Assembly: GCA_029448655.1 (NCBI GenBank)
Contig: JACCLO010000005.1
Location: 3,038,001 to 3,102,000, forward strand
Reading direction: 5' to 3'
Origin: Wolfiporia cocos
Lineage: Eukaryota; Basidiomycota; Agaricomycetes; Polyporales; Phaeolaceae
DNA length: 64,000 nt
Part shown: in pieces, positions 10,927-21,917 of the stretch
How positions within the stretch are numbered: the stretch's first letter is position 1
Layout: each line of letters begins with the position of its first letter
Made by a program: the position numbers and the translations under genes
Notes under the pieces: model-generated
Seen by the model: only the letters and a program-made list of their open reading frames with translations
Databases searched by the model: none
Told to the model about the DNA's origin: nothing

Positions 10927-13509
10927 TTACCGCGAAGCCTCTTCCATCTGCTTTCTCCAGCGCCTCTGGATATCGATGCTCTCCCGGAAGATCTTGTACT
11001 TAGCCTCGAGCAGCTTCTTCTCCTTGGGGCTGGCCGAAGGGCTCACCATGGTTCCCGGCGGTGTCATCTCGACCTGCAGACAATATTCAGTTCTAAGTCT
11101 TACAGACTTTATCGTACAGCCGCACCATGATGTTCCACAGAGCCTCGTTGTGCTTCTCCTCGCTCAGCTTGCCGGTCTTGCCCGTTTCGAACGCAAATCG
11201 ACCCAACATCGCTGCACCGAGCACGACGGCGGCCCCGCTGCTGTAGGGGAGGACGACAGGCATGTTGCACGTGTTGGCAAAGAGCTGCATGAGCATCAGG
11301 TTCTTCGCCTGGCCGCCGGACATGTAGATCGCGGTGATCGCGTGCCCGCGCGCGTTCATCTCCTCGACGATGTGCCGCGTCTGCAGCGCGATCGCCTCGA
11401 GCGTAAGGTTGAACTTGCGCGCGAGGTCGCTGAGCCCGTCGTCGAGCGCGAGCCCCGTCAGCGAGCCGCGCATGCGCGGGTCCGCGAGCGGCGAGCGGTT
11501 CCCGTGCAGGTCGGGGTAGAAGTGCATGTCCTTCGTGAGTTCTGTCCAGTTCGCTGCCTTGCTCTCAGCACAGAGCTTGTTCAGCTCGTTTGCGAGGACT
11601 GGTTGGATATCTGTCAGTGTTAGAAGGGCACATGGCTGCCGTAGATCGCACCCTCATGGATGTTTGTCTTCTGCTCCTCTGCAAGCTTTTTCAGCTTGGG
11701 GTACGCAGGGTGGGTCGTGATCATAAAGTCAATGAGCTGAGGAGTGGTCAGCCAAGGATCTAAATCAATACTGTTGCACTCACCTGTCCGGTAGACGACT
11801 GTCCACCTTCATTCATCCACCACCCGGGGAACACTGCATCCTGCAGTTACTGAGCCTCTCCACGCATCATATAGATGTGCAAAACTTACTTTGTATGGTC
11901 CCCATACTCCATTGACGAGGATACCATCTTTGCTCTGGAAATTCGTGAGCGGAGGCTCAACCAAATGTAAGCCCACCACCAACCTGTACAATGTGACATG
12001 TGCTAGTACCCGCACAAGCTGCAAGTCGATGGCGCGACTCGTCGATCGACGGGATCGCCTCCGTCAGCTTGCCATTATCCGTATACCGCGCGGCAACAGT
12101 GCCCAGCCAGCCCGCATACGCATCGATAACACCACTTCCGACGGGAGTCCCCTCTATCAGCCCCAGCTCCTCCGCCGCCTTCTTTGACAAGCCCTTGCCC
12201 ACGGGCACACCCGCCGTGAGCACATGGGCATTCGCGGCGCCCAACTGCTTGTATCCGTTCGCGACAAACTCGCCGAGGCCGATCTTCTCGAAGAACTCGG
12301 CCTGCCAGCCCGCGCGGGTGGGCACGAAGGAGCACTTGCAGGTGACCGAGCAGCAGGAGCGCGTGTTGTCTCTCGTTGCGCGGTAGGTGAGGAAGTCGGG
12401 GAGGTCGAAGAATTGACAGCGCGAGAAGAGCGCAGGGTCCATGTGCTTCTTTAGCCAGAGCGTTTTGGGTATCTCCATCTCAAGCTAGTGCAAGTGCGGG
12501 GTTAGTATGGATACTGAGGTTGTGACAGAATTGCCAATGCATCCGTGCAGTACAGGTACGGATTGTGAATGAGGAGTCATGAGACAAGGTGTGATGATTG
12601 AGACATGCGTTCAAGGATATTGCTAGGATAGCATATCACGCAGGAGAAAAATGAGAAGAGGCTGCGCTACACCCACCTGAGCGGGCAGATCACTGAGGTA
12701 AGGCAGTCTGGGACCGATGACCCCAGTCCAACCCCCGCGGGCAATACGTCTCAATGACCCTTCACGATTGACGAGACCTGCGTGCAGATCAAGCGCATTA
12801 TGAAGATCACTGTAGATGTTCCGCCTGCATGGCAGATCCATGATCGTCTGTATGTTCCGGCACGCGTCTCAGCCGGGATCAGACGCCAGGTCAGCTATTG
12901 AACGGAGCGATTTGAAAATCCTTGAGTCGCAGTCTCAAGCATCCGGGACTTGTGCGCGCATGTAATCGAAGCATGGACGCATATATCCCCACAGTCGCGC
13001 TGATCGAGAAGCGAACGTCCCCCGCACTTCACGCTGATCGGCAGACAGACGGATTTAGAAGTCAGGGAAAGACCACTCACACTCATCGTACCACCGACAT
13101 AGTCAAGCACGACCGAGCCAGTGCTGTTGATCAGGTCGGCCTCCTCCTCTGCGCGGTGGTCCGCCCAGAGAATGACGTTACGGTCGCCATTCTTTCCAAG
13201 GTCCCCGCCCCTGGTGACGGTGACCGGGTCTCCATTCGTGTCCGACACGGCCAGTGAACAGGTCGCGTCGAAACCGACACCCTTCACGTCAGATGGGTCA
13301 ACATTGGCCTCCTTGAGGACAGCCCTGATGGATTTGCACATGCCATCCCAGATGTTGTTCGTCGATTGCTCGAAGATGCGGTGATCAGTCGGATCGCGGT
13401 AGGTAATTGTAGACTCAGTGAAAGACGCGACCATCGTGCCGTCGTCCTTGACGAGACCTGCGCGCACTGAGCCTGTACCGACATCGACACCGATGTAGTA
13501 GTTGGGCAT
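10927..13509 (-). CDS. FGGY: FGGY-family carbohydrate kinase (ribulokinase-like)
   Basis: Seven exons (13509..13081, 12484..11984, 11934..11890, 11840..11784, 11736..11652, 11610..11108, 11073..10927) give 588 aa. The N-terminus has the phosphate-binding [20 protein letters not shown] and later [11 protein letters not shown] and [12 protein letters not shown]; the C-terminal half has [30 protein letters not shown] and [13 protein letters not shown]. These match human FGGY and yeast YDR109C, which phosphorylate D-ribulose in a metabolite-repair role; the substrate here is inferred. The first intron (13080..12485) is 596 nt, about ten times longer than every other intron in the window, yet the flanking codons join exactly as in the family (GGTMS then LEMEIPK). 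Length and motifs indicate an active enzyme. Confidence 0.92.
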
Positions 13510-14095
13510 ATTGCGTATGTCGTCCTGGGGAGGAGGTGGTGGTGGTGGTGTGAGGAAAAGTAGTCGTGGCAGAAGTAGCCAGACGCGAGCAATAGACACG
13601 GCCGGTTTCTCGGCCCGACCCCCACGTCTGACGCGGTCCCCCGCTGTGGGGCTGATGCTGATGCGGCGGTATTTCCCATATCCGGTACCTCTTTTTCCCT
13701 TTATGGTGATCGGAGTGTGTACCGAGAAGGAAAATAAAGGGGCTAGGACAGTCTGGTACCAAGACAGCTCTATTTGCATGCTTTCATAAGCAGTACATGT
13801 CGATCGAGGACGACTTCACCGTTTTGAGGAACCACCGCTCATGCTGCGGGCAAATAGTAATGCAGGGCAGCGATGTATTGTGGGCAAAGCATCCATGTCA
13901 CAATCGACGTCGACAGGTCGCAGGCGCTGGATGCACTGACATAGGAATAGCGAATAGCAAAAACGTTGCAGCCTACAAATCCGATGATAGTAGTCAGGAA
14001 TACATGCTTAAATGTTACTATATGCTACCTTTCGTCAGTCACAAATGGTGCCTCTGCGCCGGTAGTGCGGCAGACATAACAGTAACATGCAATTA
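13510..14095. other. intergenic, no gene seen
   Basis: This is the 5' flank of the FGGY kinase and the 3' flank of the TDP2-like gene. No supported gene. Confidence 0.6.
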
Positions 14096-15136
14096 TCAAC
14101 CTCGCCAAGAACCAACAAGGCGAGCTACCCAGCTCCCATCCTGAGATGGCTCCTCCAAAGGCTTCGAGCTGAAGCTCACCGTGGTCACAAGCCCATAATG
14201 ATCACTAAGCCACTGTCCTAGAGCTGTCTTCACGCCCACCCCAATCCTCTGCGGCTCGTCCACGATCAGCCCCAAACCTTCGGAGCAGGTGTAGTAAACC
14301 CTGTCGAATCTGGCTGCTGGGAATCGACTGGGTGGCTGGTATCCCCAGGTAAAGCTATCCTCAGCGTTCTCCGGTCCTCGATATGCGTCCTTGAGCCCCG
14401 CTTTCTGCGCGATAGTCTTGTCGCTCAGAGCAATGGGGTTCATGTCTCCTGCAACTAAGCCCGCGTGGACCGCCGGGTCCCGCAGCATCTCTGCCGCTGC
14501 GTTCAGCTGGACTGGGCGCTGAGCCGTGCCCAGCGGAAGTGACTCCAAATGTACGTTTCCCACGCGCAATACCAGCTCACGCGTAGGATTGTCAGGCTCA
14601 GGGACGCCTGAATCCGCCTCGGTCGCTGAACTGGGGAGGGAAAGCCGCACGTCTACTAGCAGCGCGTTGCGGCCCATATGCGATTTCGTGAAGACCAACG
14701 AGCGTGCCCCGTCTACTGGAACCGAGCGAGATACGAGCGTGACTTCGCCATACCACACCACTGGCCATTCATTTACGCTCGAGGGAGTAATGGTGAAGTG
14801 CTCACGCACCCACGGGTGAGATAGTAGCTGGGGAAACACACCGCCGGAAACCTCCTGAAGGAGAATGCAGCAAGGCGGAGGGATGGCCGTGGATTCTTGA
14901 TCCGAGCAGATGACTTCCCGAATGTGCTCGAGAGCAGCCAGAAATCGCTCGTCTACCCTCTGCGACTGGAAGTCAATATTCCAAGTTACGAGACGGATTG
15001 ACGTTGGAGCAGCAACATCATTTGTAGTGGAGGTATCAACTGCAGGTTTCCAGTCGTCATCGTCCGGATCGTAGCGACGAGGGACAAGAGGAACAACTGT
15101 ATTCTGGGCTGTAACCCGGGCAGATTGGTCGGCCAT
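14096..15136 (-). CDS. TDP2-like endonuclease/exonuclease/phosphatase
   Basis: A single exon gives 346 aa from the ATG at 15136 (MADQSARV). The frame stays open to 15334, so a longer form with about 66 extra residues, possibly a targeting peptide, cannot be excluded. The motifs of the EEP fold appear in order: LVTWNIDF near residue 50, ILLQEVSGG (catalytic Glu), VGNVHLES, VAGDMNPI (catalytic Asp/Asn) and the C-terminal WLSDHYGL. The TWNID and SDH forms are those of tyrosyl-DNA phosphodiesterase 2, which frees DNA 5' ends from trapped topoisomerase II. That substrate is an inference from the family; a generic phosphodiesterase is the alternative. No introns are seen, unlike its neighbours. Confidence 0.85.
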   Translation of the reverse strand: MADQSARVTAQNTVVPLVPRRYDPDDDDWKPAVDTSTTNDVAAPTSIRLVTWNIDFQSQRVDERFLAALEHIREVICSDQESTAIPPPCCILLQEVSGGVFPQLLSHPWVREHFTITPSSVNEWPVVWYGEVTLVSRSVPVDGARSLVFTKSHMGRNALLVDVRLSLPSSATEADSGVPEPDNPTRELVLRVGNVHLESLPLGTAQRPVQLNAAAEMLRDPAVHAGLVAGDMNPIALSDKTIAQKAGLKDAYRGPENAEDSFTWGYQPPSRFPAARFDRVYYTCSEGLGLIVDEPQRIGVGVKTALGQWLSDHYGLVTTVSFSSKPLEEPSQDGSWVARLVGSWRG

Positions 15137-16285
15137 TCTAATCGGAGAGGTAGCCTTGATCGCGAGATGCTGTTGCTGCAAAATCTGATGCTTTAGGGGG
15201 GCTGCGAGAAAGGCTTGATATGCCGAATGTAATTGATTGACGCTACATACGAGAGCTAGTACACGCACGGTACAGACGTGGAACATCGCCGGCCGCAGAC
15301 GCCACTGCCACTGGATAGATTTGACACTCCGCACATCACGTGTAGCAGTGCCGCAACGATCGCGACTTCTCCCGAGGGCAATACGATCTCAACCTCAACA
15401 GGATCCGTTATGTTCGCGCCCGTTCGGCCTCCAGTGGGAAATATGGTCGAAGGGATTTTGGCCAGAGAATACTTGTCAAACAAGCCCCGATGCGCGCAGA
15501 AAGTGAACATGGGCAGATCTCATGTGTGCAAGATTGAGTGCTAGCGCTGTCTGCTTTGTTAATGCATGCACCGCCACTGGTTAGACGCGTCCAGTCACGC
15601 GTGACATTACGCGTCGACGGCCGCGACAAGCGCGCGAGCTCGGACTTGCTTGATGATCATCGCGCGGATGAGACTATCTGATGTCATCCTGGGGTAACGC
15701 AGCAATCAAGAGGGCTCATACTGTAGGGATGACTGCCCTGCATATTTTAATTGGCAGGACAGCCGGATTCCGAATAGTAAAGTATGTTATCCTTGGCGAA
15801 GTCGAGCCTATGCGGCAGAACCGCGCCTCGCTTAAGGCCTCATCATCGCTTCACGGTGCACAATCTTTACCTCATCAGGGCTCTATGAACTATAATAGCT
15901 CGCCACAAGGGGCTGGATCTCGCCAACCACATGCTAGATACAACTACAAACAGTGTTACAAGGCACGCTATCTATCAGCATGTCACCACGATCTGCAGCT
16001 GCTACAGCCATAGAAATACAACATTCAGTACACGAGCGCAGCAAGAAAGTGGAGACGAGGTACAGTGCCAGACATTGGTGTTTGCGGCGCAACTCGAGGG
16101 AGGCCTAGTGTTGATGCGACGACAATATGGCCCGATCGGGAAGAGCAGGTTGAGGTTGTGAGGATCTCAACACATGGAAGCGGTGGAGGTATTGAGCGAC
16201 TTGTAGGGGAGGGAAGAGAGAGTCGGGCACGGAAGGCGTAGCCGAAATTGAGGGCAGTGGCCCTCTGCCGCGTTACGGTCTTGCT
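15137..16285. other. intergenic, no gene seen
   Basis: This is the 5' region of the TDP2-like gene and the 3' flank of the first tandem cyclin. Overlapping open frames on both strands near 15.2-15.6 kb have no recognisable features. Confidence 0.55.
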
Positions 16286-17508
16286 CTACAGCCACGTCCT
16301 GATCGCCTGCTGCTCAACAGGAGTCACCGTCCAGATCGTCAACTGAGTCACCGAGTATGCAAGCTCGGGACGGGCATAATAGTCTATAGCATCCTCGGCC
16401 ATTGCAGATGTGGGTCCTACAGGCGCGGTAGCACGCGTATGCTCTATTGGACCAAACGTGTTCGCGTATAGATCACTGCAGAAGTGAGCATCTCTTTGAG
16501 AATAATCCGGTACTGGTGCAAGCATACACGACTTGTGTGTGTGGTCCGGAGTTGGAACAGGCGACGAGGGATACCGCAAGTAGACGGGGACAATATCGTC
16601 CAAAGGTGGAAGACTGCGCGTGTCCGGCTCGGCGCGTCGAGGGTACGCAATCGGTGGAATTGTTGGAGCAGACGAGAGATATTTCAATGCTACTGGCGCA
16701 ATTTGATGTGGTGCTGGCGTAAACGGAGAAGGTGAGTCGTCAGGACTGATAGGAGACAAGCTTCCATCAAAGGGATCCAATGCGTCCGAAGTCGGCTGCA
16801 CTTCAATACGTTCCGGCTCCGGAGTAGGGGGACGGCTGGCGAATGGGGATTGTAGCCAATATACCTGCCCGCTACGGCAGCGTGATAGGAGGCCAGGGCG
16901 ATGCGCGAGGAGGGCGGCCTCTGTAATCTCTACGTTGTAATCCAGAACAGCAAGAAATTCCCGCTCGATGCGGTTGATATCCTGCTTCGTAAAACCGGTG
17001 GAAGGCGACCAATGTTCCGTCTTCCATGAGCGTTCGAAGGTATACTGCACGCATAATGTTTGACGAACAGTGGCCACGATAGACTCAATAATCGCGCACC
17101 TTCGACGCGACAATGATTGCGCCTAGTAGTACTCTCTCACATGCCCACTCCTCACCAAAGGAAGACTTCAAAGACTCGTGAGTGCGATCAATATACGCGA
17201 GTGCGACAAGGAGGATTTGCATGTTGACCCCCGATTCCAGGATGAGCTTCTGGGCAAAGTTGAAGAAAAATGCAGTCTTGAGAGCATCACGGGTGACAAA
17301 GTAGCGGTTGAACATCGCGACAAACACGGTTTCGACCACACAGTCAACCATGTAGTCTGAAAATCAAGAGGCATCACATTAGCTCTTATAGGCGCTCGGT
17401 TAGCCACAGACGCGACATACCGACAAACGCCAGACCGACTTCTGCGTCAAGCATCTCAGTGAAAGAGGATGATGAGTGGTCGTGAGCGTAGATAGGAGTG
17501 GGGATCAT
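16286..17508 (-). CDS. Divergent PCL-like cyclin A (tandem paralog)
   Basis: Three exons (17508..17421, 17356..17100, 17044..16286) join in phase to give 367 aa. The cyclin box occupies about residues 30-165: YMVDCVVETVFVAMFNRYF, then LILESGVNMQILLVALAYID, then VLLGAIIVASK, and, across intron 2, TKQDINRIEREFLAVLDYNV. The last part is the signature that follows the kinase-contact helix in PCL1/PHO80-type cyclins. The C-terminal ~200 residues are Pro/Ser-rich and unlike the PCL1-like gene at 510-2089. A TATAAAGGCC element lies about 140 bp upstream. The next gene upstream on the same strand is a related cyclin, so the pair looks like a tandem duplication that has since diverged. The start ATG is chosen as the first with a good context; an upstream in-frame ATG at 17616 would add 36 hydrophobic residues. 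Confidence 0.75.
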
Positions 17509-18666
17509 GGCTTTAGGACTGGATTGAAGCCGGGGGTTATCAGGAAGTAGAATCAGGATAACCAGGATAGAGAGATATGCGGTTCGCAGCGCGGGCGATG
17601 GCGGAATCGCAGTCACGGTTGATTGGGATCTCGCTTAGGTGGTGGCCTTTATATCGGGTCTTATACGAGAGTCTTGCTTGGTGCCTCCGTAGCCATTGTC
17701 ACAGAAGAATGGGACAAAGCAACGAACTCAGCGACTGTATACGAGGCCCGCCACCGAGCTTGCCGGCGTCGCAACGCAAGATTGAGAGTGGACAAAGCGG
17801 CGCGCATCGTCACGGGGCGATAACGCGACTCGGCTATGTACTACCACTCACACGTTGTTCTACCGAGGCGCAGTAGTAGCGGCGGCTAACGTTTGGCAAG
17901 GAGATAAGAAGTCGATAAGGAGATGATCTTGCACATCCGAAGAGGAGATCGGCCCACTGCAGTTAGCCGACCATGCAGTTGCCAGTGGCTTTGGGAGCCC
18001 CTAGAGACAGAGTCAGCCAGGCTAGTGCCATTGTTACAACTCCGATCGTCTTTCTGACACGACCTACCGCATTGTGCAATTTGCATGTGGTGTGGCCCGT
18101 GCCCATCGCTTACCTAATGCACTGGAAATGGCGGAAGCGCCGCTCACAGTGGCGCGAGATTGCATTCGATCTTGAGTGAGACCGTTCAAGGGAACTTCGT
18201 GTTTGCGGGAAAAGCATGGTAGGTGCATGAGTATCCATTATGTTGTCATATATCAGCTAAACAAAGACGGAGCAGTACGCGATGCAAGGGTATAGGTATA
18301 TATGTAATAGCGAGGGATCATTGAGAGATGCTTGATATGACGGTGTAGGATATGTTAACGGCCATCGCTGTTTATGCAACGCGCCTCTTGATTGACTGCA
18401 GTTGCGGTCATCAAATGGATGTCAGTGGGACGGCGGAGGTGTGTATTTGAAGAGCTTCTGCTTCTGCCATGATAAAGGAAAGCGGCTCTAGAGGAGACAT
18501 CCAGTCGACTTCGGTGAGATTATATTGCACATTGTCTTTTTTGGTGTATCGTCACCTGGTCTAGCACGCTATGCGCAACATGTACCAAGAAGCATTGCTG
18601 GCAGGTTTTATCTTGACGCAGCGTGTATGAGAGTAGAATCAGAGAGCAAGCATGGATCGAGCAGAT
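17509..18666. other. intergenic between tandem cyclins
   Basis: About 1.2 kb forming the promoter of cyclin A and the 3' flank of cyclin B. No coding sequence is supported. Confidence 0.55.
17646..17653 (-). promoter_or_regulatory. TATA-like element upstream of cyclin A
   Basis: The minus strand reads TATAAAGG followed by CC, about 140 bp upstream of the ATG at 17508. The same 10-mer, TATAAAGGCC, precedes the PCL1-like cyclin at 2193-2200. Confidence 0.35.
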
Positions 18667-20120
18667 CTAGCAGATGTACAGTGGCGGATGCTGGGGGTAT
18701 ATTCCAGGATATAGAGTGCACTGTGACGGATCTGGAACAAACACTGACGGACTCGGAACACGTTGTGACCATTTGACGTCCGGGGCGCTGCAGGACTCGT
18801 ACCAGAGAGGATCATGAGGAGACAGATTCCATTGATCGTCGTACGTTTGTGTGGAATGTGGGTCGACGGCAAATAGAGGTGTGCATGCATCAAATCCTAG
18901 CTCTGACGGGGTCCATGACATGTCGGCGAACGTTGAAGGTGCTGCTTGCTCCTCCTTTTTGACGAGTGTCTGATAACATGATGTCGGCGGTGCTAGGCAG
19001 ACGACGGAACAGCCTGAAGAATGTGGGTCAACGGCAGATAGAGGTGTGCATGCATCGAATCCTAGCTCTGACGGGGTCCATGACATGTCGGCGAACGTTG
19101 AAGGTGCTACTTGCTCCTCCTGTTTGACGAGTGTCTGATAACAGGATGTCGGCGGTGCTAGGCAGACGGCGGAACAGCCTGAAGCTGCATGTGCCATGTC
19201 GTCCAGGTGCCCTGAAGCGAATGCATCACCGGAGATCGAGACGTCAATGCCTATAGCAGATGCGGACACAGACAGCAGATCTAACCCTGTGCTGGAAAAT
19301 TCTTCGAGTTTTACCGCGGAAGCTTGCGACACTGTTCCCATACTGAGGTCGACAGATTCAAATGAGGGCAGATTGTAGTCCGGCTGCGCCACGAACTCGG
19401 TTCTCATAGCGTAGTCGACAAAATCCGGCAGAGGCAGAATGTGGCCCGGCCGCGTCACGAGATTAGCTTCGAGTGTGCGATACATCTGGAAGGCTCCGTA
19501 TTGTGCAGACAGGCACTCCGCACGAAAGGAGAGCTTGTATTTCGTCAACCTCAATGTCCACCTTTCGATTTGGAAAATATCACTCTTTGGGATACCTGAA
19601 AACTGTGCCCACTCCGATGAACGCCAGCAGCAGTCATGGAGATACTGCATGAACTCATGAGAGCATGGTCAACATTCAAGTAAATGTCACGACGCACCTT
19701 ATCAGCCAGAATCAGCGGGCCCACTAACATTAGTCTACACAGATAATATGCGAATTTCGATACATTGCGCACAAGGCTTGCATTTGGGCTCGGCAGAGCA
19801 GCAAGTGAACTCTTCGCCCTATTCATATAGACCAATGCCACGAGGAGTGTGGAAGTCTCAGGTCTGGACCTTGTGATGAGACGCTGGGCAAGGGCGTCGA
19901 AAGCCAACGCCGCAGATCCTTGAGGTACAATGCCTACCGCGCTAGATACTACGTTCACCACATATTTTGACACGTACCCTGCATGAAGCAACATGAGATA
20001 ATGGTCCACAATAGCAAAGAGCATAATACCTCCGAGGGCTGGATCAACAAGTGGCATACCAGGCAACTGCGATCCTGCTGGCGACAGCTTGTTTGCGACA
20101 CTGTGGACCGAATATGTCAT
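18667..20120 (-). CDS. Divergent PCL-like cyclin B with internal 55-aa tandem repeat
   Basis: Two exons (20120..19698 and 19644..18667) give 466 aa. The cyclin box (about residues 50-185) is recognisable only by alignment with cyclin A: KYVVNVVSSAVG, then DALAQRLITRSRPETSTLLV and ALVYMNRA, a helix ending LMLVGPLILADK at the exon junction, and SGIPKSDIFQIERWTLRLTK. The intron falls at the same ADK/ASK codon as intron 2 of cyclin A, which supports common descent. Key positions are weakly conserved (IERWTLRL instead of IEREFLAV), so CDK activation is uncertain. The C-terminus contains two consecutive, nearly identical 55-residue units. Loss of box identity, lineage-restricted repeats and tandem position suggest rapid evolution. 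Confidence 0.65.
18854..19183 (-). repeat. 165-bp in-frame direct tandem duplication
   Basis: Two copies, 18854..19018 and 19019..19183, differ at only a handful of positions. Each encodes 55 residues containing CLAPPTSCYQTLVK and SWTPSELGFDACTPL, in the C-terminal part of cyclin B. The offset is exactly 165 bp, so the frame is kept. Confidence 0.95.
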
Positions 20121-20807
20121 TCTCGTGACGGAAAGCTCTATGACGAGGAAGGGAGGAGACTCAGTGCCGAAGAGATGCGTGAACGGCTTGCGGTGGTAGC
20201 AGTCTTATACTGTGTAGAAGGGCCACAGTGCTCAACGTGGCCATGCAGGAACCAGAAGCGAGCGCATCTCGAGAAAGCAACAACACAAACGGACCATAAC
20301 GTTGACGTCCGCGAAGCCCATATGCAAGGGACAGTGGCGGCGTAAGAAGCGCGTGCCCGCGTAACCACACCAACTCTGTGACGTGTGCGATGGCGGTAAC
20401 TTTAGCGATAGCAATTAGCGCACTGTCCTCGGAGAACTGGGCCTGAGGCGTCAGCATGCACCGATCGCAACTGTAAGCGGGTGGCACACTTTGCACAATG
20501 ACAATCTCCGCGGGCAGATCTTTTAACACCGCCCCGGAACAATTCATCTCTAAATTGATGGCCACCGGATGGAGGCGACTCACAATATCGGACGAGCAAC
20601 GCAACTCTTACACCTTGAGATTGTAATGCAACCGCGTGTCTCAATCGGATGGTTAGCAGTTGCTGACGAAAACGGCATCGCCTCAAAGAGCACACGTAGC
20701 GGGCAGGCACCTTCACGCCGGTGTTCGGCATATCAAGGCATGTTTTATGGGTGATGTGAATACATATGCTGCATGCAAATCGAGAACAGAGCGACGATGA
20801 AAGCAAA
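20121..20807. other. intergenic with uncharacterised open frame
   Basis: Lies between the start of cyclin B and the stop of RPS25. The minus strand has an open frame at 20161-20604 (147 aa) with two hydrophobic stretches, but no family is recognised, so it is not called as a gene. Confidence 0.4.
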
Positions 20808-21335
20808 TCAATCCGAACCACCGGTTGACCGTGCTAGCAGATAGGCTACAGTTAGGTTACCATAGACCCAAGAAAACAACTCTCACGCACTGTAGATCAA
20901 CTGGCTGCTGTGGTGAACGATCTGCTTGATCTGGCCCTCCTTCTCCAAGTGCCGAATGGCTACCCGCGCCAAGCTCCCGTTGATCTTCAGCCGTTCAATG
21001 AGGATGCTCTGGCTGATGAAGCGGAAGGTGGGAACCTCCTTCATGATACGGTCGTAGGTCGGCTTGTCAAGGATAACGGCGTGCTGCGCCTTGTCCTTGA
21101 CCTTTCCCTTGGACCACTTCTTCTTCTTTGCGGCCTTACCGCCGCCAGACGACGTGGGAGCTGCCTTAGCCTTAGCCTATAGAGACGATCAGAGCGTTCG
21201 TATAACATCTAGGTAGACCGTAGCGCATCCATCCCAAAAATGTTCACTTGTATCTTTCTAACCGGACAGTCGGCTGCTGGCGGGCAGCAGGGCTGCGCTA
21301 CGGCCATTGTGCATCGACAAATCGCCACTCACCAT
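20808..21335 (-). CDS. RPS25: 40S ribosomal protein eS25
   Basis: Exons 21335..21333 (the ATG codon only), 21176..20891 and 20833..20808 give 104 aa. The body carries the family core: [38 protein letters not shown] and [19 protein letters not shown], with IYTRSTGGSD at the end, the last intron splitting the Thr codon. The basic Lys/Ala/Ser/Gly-rich N-terminal tail is normal. The first intron starts gtgagt directly after ATG and ends tctatag before GCT, giving M-A-K-A-K. No other in-frame ATG exists upstream within exon 2, which supports the single-codon exon. eS25 sits on the small-subunit head and assists IRES use and selective translation. Confidence 0.93.
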
Positions 21336-21917
21336 TGTCGTAACGGCCGTTCGTTGGGGTGCTACGGATGCTGGGCGACCGACACTAACGATTACGGAAA
21401 CGCGGATGATGCCGCGCGGAGTTCGTGATATGAGCGTCTATATCAATGGAAGTGGCTGGCGGTCGACGCGTAAGTACTCGCGTACTGCGGTGGCGCGCAT
21501 CTTGTCTCGCTTGCGACAGCTTATATTCGGCCACCAAGTGGCCAGATACTTGATTTAAGCCTCTGGAAAGGCTCGCTCTCAACTTGCTCTCCTTCGTTGT
21601 ACACGCATCGACATGATTGCCGAAAACTCGTGCAGCAACAAAGTCACTCGAGGATACTTCTACTCGCTGTTCCAACATTGCGATAGAGGATAGATTCCGA
21701 AGAAACTCTCCGTGTCACGCATTCGAAACCGCCATCCGCTTGATTGTTGGCATAATGGGCATACTACATAATTTATGGCATATATACGTCCACGGTGCGT
21801 CTTGCGAGGAATTCCAATCTCTACAAGAAGTATGCAAGCATCTCTGTCCATGTGGGCATGGCTCCGTTGCGCCGGCAGCTTGTATCAACGCGCGCCTCGC
21901 CAGCTCAAGGAGGCTCT
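21336..21917. other. RPS25 promoter and intergenic DNA
   Basis: No gene seen. An open frame on the minus strand at 21385-21678 lies across the RPS25 5' flank and has no family features. Confidence 0.55.
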
